64,000 nucleotides of DNA. It comes from Acanthochlamys bracteata. Lineage: Eukaryota; Streptophyta; Magnoliopsida; Pandanales; Velloziaceae. Below, piece by piece: positions 12,624-24,054 of this stretch. A model generated the notes under the pieces. It worked only from the letters and a program-made list of their open reading frames with translations. It ran no database searches and was not told the DNA's origin. The stretch's first letter is position 1. Each line of letters starts with the position of its first letter. The stretch lies in contig CM034139.1 in the NCBI GenBank assembly GCA_019914995.1, forward strand, positions 6,178,461 through 6,242,460, given 5' to 3'. A program made the position numbers and the translations under genes.

Positions 12624-15600
12624 TTACTGCTGGCTTCTCCTCATTGTTGATGACAGATAATGGTAAAGATGGCTGCACTTGTCTCTGTAATGTTCTATCA
12701 CCAGACACAACTGTCTAATCGCCTCCCTCTTGCTTTCGTCCTTAAGGATCGACTCATCTTCCTTCTCCTTCATCTTACCCGTCAGTTCATCTATCCTTGT
12801 TTCGTACTCAGCCACTCTATTTAGAAGTTTGTCCATCTCGGCCAAATTTGCTCCTTGAGTTTCTGCTTTCTTCTTTAGCATTTCAACAACCTCATCCTTG
12901 AATTTCAGTCTGTCGAGCAGTTCATTCTTCTCATCGTTCAATTCTTCCTTCTCATGAAGCACACCAGCTATCTGTGTTTTCATCAGCTCCAAGTCTTCTA
13001 TGCAGAGAATTAACCTACTTTTGGCAAAATCATAATCATGCAAGAATACAAGTTCCAACTCCTGGAATTTGTTGTTCAAGGCTGTTACTTGATGCTCTGC
13101 TACTTCATTCAAATGTTTGAACTTTCTCTCTAGGTACCTGTTCTTCTCAGAAAAGGTTTTTACCTGTTTGTGAAGTTTGCTGTTCTCCTCACGTAATCCT
13201 GTAAGAATGTTTTTGAACTCTTCACCCTTCTCCCCGTATTCCATCTCAGTAACTTTAAGTTTCTGGTTTGTGAGACGGAGTTGGACCTCAAGTAGCCCAC
13301 TAAGATTTGACACTGCTTTGTCCAAATCCATAGCATCCAGCTCAATGAATTTAAGCTTTCTAGTGAGCTCTATGCGGCACTCATTGAACTTGTTTATCTG
13401 CTGCTTATACTCTTTATCAGCCTTCTGTAGTCTATGCATCATCTCTTCTTGGATTTCTTTAATCTTACTTTCTGCAGACTCAATCCTTGTACAGGATTCC
13501 CAGAACTGCTGTTCCAGTTGGTTGTAATTCAGAAGCAGTTCGTCAAACTTTTCCTGCTTCTCCTTCAGTACTGCTTCCAGATCAGAAGTTCTGGCTGTTA
13601 GATCCATTGCCATTCTTTTCAAAGAACTCTCATTTTCTGAAGATCTTTGAGTCATTGACTTCATCACCTCTTCCAGCTCATTCTTCTGATCGTGCAGCAA
13701 CTTTATCTCTGCCCGAAGGCTATCAGAATGCATGGTCATATCCTTGATACGGTCAGATGCATCCCTTGTGGTCACCTCAACTTCCTGCTGATGGGCAAGT
13801 ATCTGAGCTTCCAACTCCTCTAATCTTCTTTCCTGCTCAGAATTCTGAGTCTTCAAGCCATCCAACTGCCTCTGAAGCATAGAGTTTTCTTCTTTCGATT
13901 TCTCTAAATCATTTTCTGAGCTTTCTGCTTTCAGTTCTGCTTTCTGAAACTTCTCTGTGACCCTTTTGATCTCTGCTTGCAGCCTAGTCTTCTCCTCCTG
14001 TGAAGTTTTCAGGAGCTTTTCAAAATCTGTCAACCGAGTGCTAGCTGCTCCCAACTTTATATTCATATCATTAATCTTTTCATTCAATCTGCTTGTAGCT
14101 GCTGAAACTTGGGAAATCAGTGCATTCTTCTCTTCCTCTAACATTTTGTGTGATTGTTCCTGATCCCTCAGCTTGTTTGTGGCTTCTTCTAGCTTCTTCT
14201 CAAGATCACCGATCTTGGAAAGCAATTGGGAATTCTCATTCTGCAATTTGTCTTGTTTGTCTGTTACTGCCAATGTTGTTGCCTGTGCATTCTGTAAATT
14301 TTGCTCAGCCTCTGATATCTGAGATATAAGAGCGTTAATCCTTTCCTCTTTAGCTTCTAACTGCTGGTTCAAATCTTTGCTAGTGCTCAAAAGATATGAA
14401 TTCTCACCCTTGGAGACATCGAAATCTTTTTGTAAGTTCTTAATGGTTTCCTCGGCATGCTGTAGTTGACTTGTTGATCTCATCATGTCCGACTTTAGAG
14501 AGCCTATTTCCTTTTCAACAGACCTCACCTTTTGTTGTAAGTCTGCCCCTTCTCGCTCAGCAGTTTCAAGTTTACTTATCAAGTTATCCTTCTCTTGGCT
14601 CAGAACTTCTTTTCCTGATTTCAGATCTAAGTTAAGTCTCTCTAATTCCTGCTTCTCCATTTGTAAAGTAGAAATCTCAGATTTCAGGATCTCCTTCTCT
14701 TTATTAGAAGCAGTCTGTTGATCATTCAGATTTTTCAGGTTTTGATTCACTCCATCCACCTCTTGCTTCAATGAACTATTGTGCTGTTCCAAGTTTGACA
14801 CAACATCTTTCAATTGTTGAATTCTGGTTGCGTATTCTTCTAAAGAATTTTCAACCTCAACCAACCTGGAATTGTGTGATTTGAGAGCTTCATTTTCTTC
14901 TGAAATGCTTCTCATTTCCTCAGAAATGCTAGCTTTAACCTCTAATTCTTTCTTGAGTATTTCATTCTCTGCATGCAAGGACTCAACACTGCTACTAACA
15001 TCATGTAGCCTTCTTTCCAATGTTGAAATTACAGCTTCCTTCTCTGCCAGCTTAGCTGTTAGAGCTTCCTGATCTTCAAGCTTTGCCTCAAGCTCACTAT
15101 ATCTAGCTCTCATGTTCTCGTGATCCTCCTGGAGAGATCTACATCCTTCTAAAGAGACCTCTGAATCTGCTTTCCCTTCTCCGTAATTTCCGGTTCTCTC
15201 CTTCTTGGAGGAAAGATCATCAGATTCTGAATCTGAGGCTCCTGAATCAGAAGAGTCAGAATCCAATGCCGAAAACCCATTGCTTCCTCCATTATGATGC
15301 ACCGTTTTCTTCAGCTTTCCAATCAACTGATCATAACGTCCATGCAGGACCTGATAGTCCTTAAGGAACTGCTGAACAAGGGAAGCTAGCTCATCCTTGT
15401 CAAATGCTTTTTGCGGAGAATGGATATCATCTTCATTTATCAACTTCAACATTTTACCAACATTATTTTCAACATCTGTAGAAGTTACAACAAGCCTTGC
15501 TCAATATACAATCAGAATATGAGATCATATGCATCGATGCAGCAAGTGAAGGTTTTAGTATATGAAACCTCAAAAAGCATGATGTCTAGCTAACAAACCT

Positions 15601-16052
15601 TCACTATATGAGTTTGTAAATGTGTTATTTGGGCAAGTATGAGTGTTGAAAAAGATGCAACCTTGTGAAAATTTTAGGAAAAACAAAAATAACAAATTTT
15701 ATTCATTACAAACATGTAAGGGACTGAGCTGAATGAGCTAAGAGAAACCCCCCAGAGGCCACCCTAAACTAACTTTTAGGAAAGGAAATCATCTACTATA
15801 CAAATATTGGGAGTCTCTAAGTGAAGAAAAACAGCACATGATCGACTGATGATACAGAAAACACGTTGCAAAAGCCAGTCCATCTTAAGCAAAAGCTTCT
15901 CCACCGAAGATCTTACAAAATCTCAAAACAAAGAAATAATTGCTTACAGAATTGTTACCATTCTTGTTGTCAAGCATTTCATGGTTCTCAGGATCAATAT
16001 CACTTTCAAAGACAGTTGATAACAATTTGTCTACTTTGTTTTTCTTCTTCAT
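12624..16052 (-). CDS. CIP1: COP1-interactive protein 1 (CIP1)-like, long coiled-coil protein
   Basis: Coding exons are complement(12624..15475, 15959..16052): 2,946 nt, 981 aa. The short first exon encodes the basic start MKKKNKVDKLLSTVF, and joins in phase to DVENNVGKMLKLINEDD, which aligns with the N-terminus of Arabidopsis CIP1. Residues of about 30-90 resemble the second half of a NAB (KIP1-like) actin-binding domain, without the tryptophan-rich half. A Ser/Asp-rich linker follows (around residues 100-125), then about 800 residues of heptad-rich coiled coil. The end (EAIRQLCLVIEHYRDKC) matches the conserved CIP1 tail. Arabidopsis CIP1 is much longer because its central repeats are expanded; this copy lacks them. 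CIP1 is described as cytoskeleton-associated and COP1-binding. At least one 5' noncoding exon ends upstream (acceptor at about 16098). Function in this plant is inferred. Confidence 0.85.
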
Positions 16053-16097
16053 GGCAGAGACCTCAGTTTGATTCAGAACTCTCAGTTGTGCCTTGGC

Positions 16098-18801
16098 TGC
16101 AAGATATAATTCAAGCAATGTTAAAGTCAAGAAGAATCACAAACAACTTGAACGTTCAGAGGCGGAATACTAGGAAAGAGTAAACAGACCCTTCTGACAA
16201 TTATAAAGCTTTCTGGTAACAGAAATAACTTACAAGTTACAACATACATAAGAAAAAAGAAACAAGTAATAGATCCAGGAAATCGGATTGAGCCCAAATC
16301 AAAATCTAGTCAACATTTTCCAGCTTCGTCTAATAAGAAATCGATCCAACAAAAATGAAACACTGTTATGAAACACTGTTCTATCGAAGACTCACGAGCT
16401 TGGCTTCAGATAAGCTCATGGCATTAATGATAGATAGGTATCAGAAGGAAAAAGGCATACTTAGCTCCAAAAGAACAAAGAAAATCCTAATATAGCCATG
16501 ATGAGAACCATTGTTAAAAAGGAAAAACTTGAACCTTATGATTTCATCAGGAGCACCACAGATTGTCAATGGAGTGAGAAACCATTGACCACTCTCAAGA
16601 CAGATAAACACTCCAAATCCACACACAATGAATTACACAGATAAAAAAAGACTCCGAAAATCTTGTCTTTCTTCAATCTTTCAACATCAGATCATTAACA
16701 AACACTATTAAATCAATCCCAAAAGATCAAAATCCAACTTCACCAAAGAAAACTTTTATAACCCATTTAACAAAACAGTATGATGAAAAGATCTAAACTT
16801 TATTAAGGGAACCAAACCAAAACCTATCCAAGTATATTCCAACACCTCTGTGAATTCACTCGGTTCTTCTTCTTCTTCTTCACCTTCTTGAGAAGGCGAG
16901 AAAGAAAAAAAGCAAAAGAAAAAAAAAGCTGAGATCTGCAAATCACAGCTGGAAACGTTACAGCAGAACTTGTCAGCAGGCACATAAACAAACAAAAAAG
17001 ACTAACCAATTTCTTTTAAAAAAAAAACTCAAGAAAGACACAGAACAAATACGAATCACTGATTACAAAATAGTAATAAAACAAAGCTGTAAAATTTTTG
17101 AATTGGGAAACAAAAAATATGACCTGTTCTTGTTTTTTTTCTTGAGAGAAACCGAGCTGGAAATTTTTTTTGTTTTATCCTTTCATTTTTGTTCTTCTTC
17201 TGCAGTGACAGTGGTGGGCGTTTGTTGTGGATGTCGTGCTTCTTCCTCTTCTACTACGGTCATACAGTGGTGGATGTTAAATTTGGATTTTTCTTTGAAA
17301 GACATAACCCTTATATTTACAATATTTACATACACAACCAACCAACGAATCAGATCTTTTAACCGCCGGCTGGTATTGTCTTATTACGTGGACGATTAGT
17401 AGCCGTTGGATGGTTCGATAATCAGCCCGGTAACTTCCCGCCACTGTGAAGCACATGTTGATGAATAATTTTGATGGAGTTCTTTTTTTCCCGTTTGTGT
17501 TGTTGTTGAATACATTAATGCGGCAAGTTGGCAAAGCATGAGAATCAGAGGCACGATATTTTGTAGTTTAGTTAATCAAATATTATTTTCTGATTATTTA
17601 AAATAAATTTTTTATTTTCTATAAATTTATTTTTTTAATATATTATTATTTATTTAGAACGTGTTTTAAATATTTGTTGATTAAATAAAAAATAAAAAAA
17701 AGTTAAAAAAAAAGTTGAAAATAAATTTTAATTTTTATATTTTAATTATTTTTTAAAAAATGAATTAAAAATTAGAAAATAGAATTGTATTAAAATATGT
17801 AATAAAAAATTTAGAACTGAATTAAAATTTTTATTTTTTATTAAATAAAATATATAATTTTTCTGAAAATTGTAAAAGAAAAATTAATAGAGTTGATTTA
17901 TAAAGTTATAAATATATAAAATCTCAAAAAAAATTAAAATTTTGAACTATTAAAACACGTCGTTATTAAATAGTGAAGTTCGGAACGGACGGCCTTCGAA
18001 GAGTCGAATGCCGCCGACAAAATAAAAACAATGTTAGGTTGAGAAATTGAGCAGCTAATTTTCATGCAGGAAAACGCGTAATACAGCCAGCCATTTTAGT
18101 TAGTTCTTCTTATCAGTAGAAATTCATCTTTGCTTCTTATGCTGGCAGTGCATTGTTTTCTGCAATATCATTAGTGCTAACACCAACTTAAGAAGAACAT
18201 TCAAGCAGGGTTGACTGTTGAGAGATTGATGATTACGAAATCTGGCAATGAATCATTCAGGTTAAGAAACAAAATATCTTACGAAATTATTGCGTCCTTG
18301 ATTTGAGTATATATATAATCCCTTTATCTTCTCTTCGGGGCCATTGAAAACAACATCCCTGCTGAGAATTGGGCATGAAGGACATGGAAGCAAAGCCACA
18401 TGGAAAGAAGACCTTGATCGTCTAAAAATTAATGTTACAAGCCACTCCAACACTAAAAAAAAAAAGAAAAGCATATTGATGATTCAGATATAGGAATTCA
18501 AATATAGTGATTCATGTTAATAATACCTGCAACTCTCATATGGCGAGTAGCTTGCACGTTCTGATTCAAACGACCAAGTTTCTGATTAGCAACAATACCC
18601 AAAATTTGCAATTCAGAAGCAGGCTAGCTGGAGACAATGGGTATAACCTTTGCACCCCGATCGCCAACCACAGCAGCTCAATAAGGCAATTTAAATTACA
18701 GCAATCATGATTGGTTACAATTATAGAACAAGTAGTGATGTTATTGAGCAAACTGAGATAACTGAATGTACAGTTTCTGAACACACCAACCGAACAGCCT
18801 T
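16098..18801. other. CIP1-like leader and promoter, then spacer
   Basis: From 16098 to about 17150 lie the leader intron and probable 5' noncoding exon(s) of the CIP1-like gene. From 17576 to 17960 the sequence is almost pure A+T, without clear element ends. From about 18250 to 18801 is probably the 3' UTR and downstream flank of the Crooked-neck gene. I see no further gene. Confidence 0.5.
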
Positions 18802-21800
18802 CTAGTCATCATCTTCGGGGCCTGTTTTTTGTTTCTTCCACTTATAGGCAGCTTCAAGAATTTTAAGATTAGGTGCCACTGCAACCTCGTCTGGGAAGAT
18901 GTAGTCGATATACTCCTCAAAACTGCAAAAAGAAGTTATGTTATTATAGCTCAATCTTTGAAAACAGTCACAGGAGAAAAGGGGGTGTTCACCATCCTAA
19001 CATATGTATCTATATCTACAACACTGTTGGGCAAAGATGAAAATTGACACGCACCCAGCAGGTGTTCCATCATCTGCACTGATAGCACGTTTCCTTTTAA
19101 CCTTCCTTGGTAATTTCTTCTGAACTAGACTGACATCGCCAATATCCCCAAAGCTGGATTCAAGATTCAACCACTCCTCCAAGAGCATAGCTCTCTCTTC
19201 TTTCAATTCAGGCGCAGAGGTCCTAAAGTGATCAAATGCTCTCTCCATAACATCTGGTAAGGAACAGAGTTTAGCATCTTGCATGCAATCAAAAAGCATA
19301 AGATTTTTCTAAACAAATGGAAACAGAAATGTACGTTACGGTAGTTGTTGAAGTTACCTCTGGCTCTTTGAAGACACTCCATCTTCCTTTCACGCAGGGA
19401 ATCTTCATCCACGGTTCTGTCAATTCCATCCTCCAAACCAGCTGAAGCTTCAAACTTGGCGTAACTAATCCACACTTTCAGATGCTTTGTCCGGTCCAAT
19501 AGCCTGTCATAAAGTTGTCTGGTTCTATCATACTCTCCCTCAGATATCTCAAAGTCGATATATGCCTGTGTAAAACATAAACATCAGAAACCAGCACTTT
19601 CAAAAACCAAGTAGCAGTTTACACCAAAGAGGAGAGTAAACTACGCCATATCTAAAGTTCAACAACTAATGAGTGCTACAATTTCTAACCCTCTCTGGAA
19701 CAGTACAAGCATTCTACTGTATAATACGAACTATAAGCTTTCATGAAAGAATTTCAAATTACAAAGCATCTTTTACCTCAGTTTCCAGCATATAAAACTT
19801 GCTGTGTTGCCTTATCAATAAATATAAACTACTAAAGTTTCACCACATTGATCCCAACTCAGTTCAAAGGGGGATTTCATAAACATATTTAAACTAAATT
19901 CCATTATCATCATAAATAAAACAAAAGAATTTTCCTTAGCCACAAACGACATAATTTTGTACAGGAGAAGTTACCCCATTAAAAGAAAAAGAAATCAACA
20001 GCCTAAAAAGAGCATCATTTCTAGTTCAAGTACCAAAATCTTGTATACTCCATAAGCGTCTCAGCCACAAACTTAATCCCTTCCACCTCGACCTTACCAC
20101 TTATCCATCCTTCCACAAACAGCAGCATTGGCCAAACAATCATTAATTTGAAGAAGTCACAAGTTAGCCACCACAATTATAGCAACTACTATCCTCATAT
20201 TTGGAGTAACAAGCATACAGAAAATAAGAATAATAGCCATCCATTGCCAGCCTATCCTACACGAACTAGGCTATCAACAACTTATCAGCATTGCTATCAA
20301 TTCTTTGCAAAAGCTCCTTTGCAATGTCCCAGAATATGACTTAGTTATCTAAGGATATAATTATACATAAAATGCTGCAAAACTGTTTTTAGCTATACCA
20401 GTATAAATTAGCAAATTTGCATAAATAATAAACATGATGAGATGACTCTGTAGTTGAGGAAAAAATGACAGTGTCCCTAAAGAAATCCTACAAGAAACAA
20501 TCACATGTACTTAGAAAATGATGTACATAAAGCAACAGCTACATTTACTAGAAAAGTCAGCATGCCTTCCACAGCAATTCCGGCATGTCTAATACAGGTT
20601 GCGCTATTGCAAGCTCAAATACTGCCCGGGCACGTTCTGTCTCGCTTAATGATCTCTCCAGTTCAGCATATTTGCTCCAGGCATAGCAATTAGGAGGATT
20701 CCATTCAAGGTACTTTTCATATAAGGCTCTGCACCGGTCTATGTTTCCAAGTTGCAGCTCCATCTCAATATACTTTTTGAAAATCTGGATAAAGGTAAAA
20801 CTAAGGTAACTTTATTTCCGATTTCTAACATGAAAGGCCAGTGCACTTGACAGTAGTATACCTTGTCCTTTGGCGCCATTCCTATTGCATTGCCTAAAAT
20901 TTGTCTGGCTCCCTTGAGATTCATTTGCCTAATTTCGAAGTTAGCAGTCATAATCCATATTTTGCCAAATGAGAATTTCTTGTGAGGAATCAATTTGAGA
21001 CATTCCCTGCGTACATAAAAATGTACCATTGTTAGGCCAAAATGGCAGACAGCTCCAAACTTACAGAGAAATTGCATATACTCTACAGTTGATGAGTTTA
21101 GAAACATCAATACAACATTCAAAAGTCCAGATTGAACTAGTTTTGAGATCCATAAAAGATGAGGCATATTCTATCAACTCCTCTAGCAAATCAACCATAT
21201 AAACAAGTTACGACCTGAGGATAGGTTGAATGCAACAAATCAGACACAGCAGGTACCCATGTATGCATGCACACAAGCTAATGAATGAAATTTAGGTTGG
21301 ACTATCTGCAAGCAAGTACATATTGAAACAAGGATTTTACCTGTAAACTTCCCTTGTTCTCTCCATATCTTTTGCATCCAATTCTTCATATAGAGCATAG
21401 TTTATCCTGCCATTAAAACCAAATATGCAAAACACACGATATGAAAAGTAGGCCAACTTGACAATCAAGCAAATATACAGGAACAGCAGGAATACACACC
21501 ACAAGTAAATGTACCGTTGCCAGTACCGCTTCTCCTCAGCTGGTGGCACATTTGCAATTGCCCTCTCGTAGACCTCTCTAACCATAATCTTGTTCCCAAC
21601 ACTCTCCTCCAATCTCAAGTAATCAAACCACGAGTCATAATTGGAGGGATTCTTCCTTACTTCCTCCTCATACTGAAACCTCCTCTTACCTACTATAGCA
21701 TCTTCTATTCCCTCCTTATCCCCAAACTGCTTCTCAAACTCCACAAACTTCTTGTACAGCTCTTCTGCCCGTCCCTTGGGAATGTGATCAAGCGCAAACT

Positions 21801-22644
21801 TGTATATACACCTAGCACGCTCTGTCTCCCTGCACCGCATTTCAAACTCAGCAAACGCCACAAACAACTGCTCTGCATCCTCATCCTCTGACAGCAACTC
21901 ACATGCCCTCTCATACACAGCACGTGCCCGTGCCACTTCCCCATTCTTCATCTCAAACTTAGCATACTTGATGAATGCCGAGGGGCGAGGGTGGCAAGCC
22001 ACAAGCCGCTCATAAACTCCTCTCGCCCTATCAACCTCACCATACCGCAATTCAAACTTTATATATGAAAGCCATCCCTGAACATCAGGCTGCCACTCCA
22101 TCCATCGTTCGAACACCTGACGAGCACCGGCAACATTTCCAAGCAACTCCTCCATGTGTATATACTTGTACCACAGCTGATCGACACGGGGTAGCAGAGC
22201 GACCGCACGGTCCCAAACATTTCGAGCATGATTGACAAACCTGTTCCGCATCTCGAACTCCGCATACTTGAGCCATAGTGTATGATTCCTGTAATCAACT
22301 TCAAGCGCACGTTCCCAAACGGATCGAGCACGAGCAAAATCCTTCTGCGATTCTTCCCAGTTAGCATACTTCACCCAAACAGAAGTGTTCCATCGAACTC
22401 GTCTTATCAGATCCTCAAACTCTTTCCGGCGACGGAGACGATAATCACCGAGCTCAGTAGGATCAGTGATCTTCTGCTTTGGTGGTCGAATCTCAGGCTC
22501 CTGTCTCTCACGTGCTTCCCGGAGAATCTGCTCAGCGGTGATCTGGATCGGAGCTGGAGTTTTGTTCTTAACACGCGTTGGGCGAGGAAGCTTGACTTCA
22601 GTGTCTCTCTTAGTGAGAAAACCTAAATTAGGGTCCGCAGCCAT
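18802..22644 (-). CDS. CRN: Crooked-neck-like pre-mRNA splicing factor (CRNKL1/Clf1/Syf3 family)
   Basis: Coding exons are complement(18802..18922, 19055..19253, 19358..19565, 20566..20784, 20862..21006, 21341..21406, 21500..22644): 2,103 nt, 700 aa, near the usual plant length. The protein is a chain of HAT (half-a-TPR) repeats from about residue 70 to 640, with repeated W-x3-YA-x2-E and RAR-x2-ER elements, for example [10 protein letters not shown] and ARSVWERAL. The N-terminus contains [17 protein letters not shown], diagnostic of the family. In yeast and animals the protein is a scaffold of the Prp19/NineTeen complex in the spliceosome. The frame is open upstream to about 22770, but the first in-frame ATG is 22644 and homologues also start there (MA...). 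The intron after 20566 appears to use a GC donor. Confidence 0.93.
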
Positions 22645-24045
22645 CACCGGAACACGGCGTCGGAAACGAGGGTTTTTGGCGGCAGAGAGGACGGACTCAG
22701 GAGAGGCGGCGTGTTTGGATGGGATGTTTATAAAGGAAATAGAGGAGACGGGAAAGCAATTCCCCTCCAATCTGTGTTTGGATGAGAGTTTACTATTTAG
22801 AAGGAAAGGAGAGTGGAGAGAGAAAAATAAAAGAGTTTAAAGGTATTTTAGTTTTTTTTTTAATAATTTTTTTAATTCAAGCATAATTTATACTTACATA
22901 TTTTTTCTTTTTACTAATTTATTCAAATACTATTAAATTTTTTACTTCTTTTTTTAATCTTTTTTTAATTTCTACTTACTCCATATGAATTCTGAAATTG
23001 AAGAGAGCAATGCGGCATCTAGGAGAATGCTATAAAACTACAAATTTAATTTGCAGATTCGGATCAGATTCTAATTGATCCGAAATTGATCAATTTAATT
23101 TATAAATTATTTATATAATATATATTATTTAATAATTAAAATAATTTTTAAAAAATATTATAAGATTTGAATTTAATTTGTATATATATTCTTAATTTAA
23201 TTAACTTATAAATTTTATCAAAATTAATATTTTTTTTAGAGATATCATAATTAATATTTTTTAGATATTATTGTTAAGAATTAATATTTATAAATTTTTT
23301 TAATTATTAAATAGGTCGATTTGAATTTTACTCGGTTATTAAATAGATTGAGGTTAAGATTTACAATTTTGATCCATATAAATAAATGAATCGGATTAAA
23401 GTTGAATAATTTTAATCCGAATATTATATGGATCGACCTAATAATCTAAATTGTGATATAGGAGCCAAAAAGAATGGGAAAGAAATGACTTAGTTAGGAG
23501 TTAAATTGGCACAATAAGAGGCTAAAGTTAGAAGACTGTCTCATCGACATCGGAGGTCGGTGATCAACTGTCGGACTTGCCCAGAATGGCGACAGGAAGG
23601 AGCATCCGGAAGGTGTCTGGCCTCTGCGCATGGTTGCTGTTTGGATAGTAACCATCAAACCAGCACGCAAATGGTGTCCTTGATGCCAAAGAAAGGCACC
23701 CAGAATATTTGAAGGCATCCTGGGCGTAGCATCCTGGTGCTTGCTTGAATCTGGCATTTGAGGAATTTGAGTTCAATAGAGACTCTTAGTCTTGTTGATT
23801 GAGTCCAATAGCGACTCACAGCTTATATTTGAAGTCATTAAAAATTTTAATATAGTCGTAGTTTGAATATTTATAAAACTTTATGAATTATAAATAAGGA
23901 GGCATAGTTTAAATAAGAGGTGTGCAAGTTCATTAATAAAATATAGTTATAATTAGTTCTTAAAGTTTAGTTTAGCAATTCTAAGTTGTATCAAATTGCC
24001 ACCCCTATTTAGCAAGCAGTTACCAGTTTTCGCTAACTATTTCCG
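22645..24045. other. Crooked-neck promoter side and AT-rich spacer
   Basis: The stretch just right of 22645 should hold the 5' UTR and promoter of the minus-strand splicing gene. 22850-23460 is AT rich with no gene. A less AT-rich island at about 23480-23790 has small reading frames on both strands but no recognisable similarity or splice borders; it could be a transposon fragment. Confidence 0.5.
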
Positions 24046-24054
24046 TCTGGACTT

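Noticed and set aside
13177..15072. Several plus-strand ORFs inside the CIP1-like exon
   Set aside because: They are antisense shadows of a long, Glu/Lys/Leu-rich coiled-coil exon and show the Ser/Phe/Leu bias expected from that.
22645..22770. Longer N-terminus for the Crooked-neck protein (open frame to 22770)
   Set aside because: The upstream frame has no ATG; it opens with TTG. Family members start with the Met at 22644.
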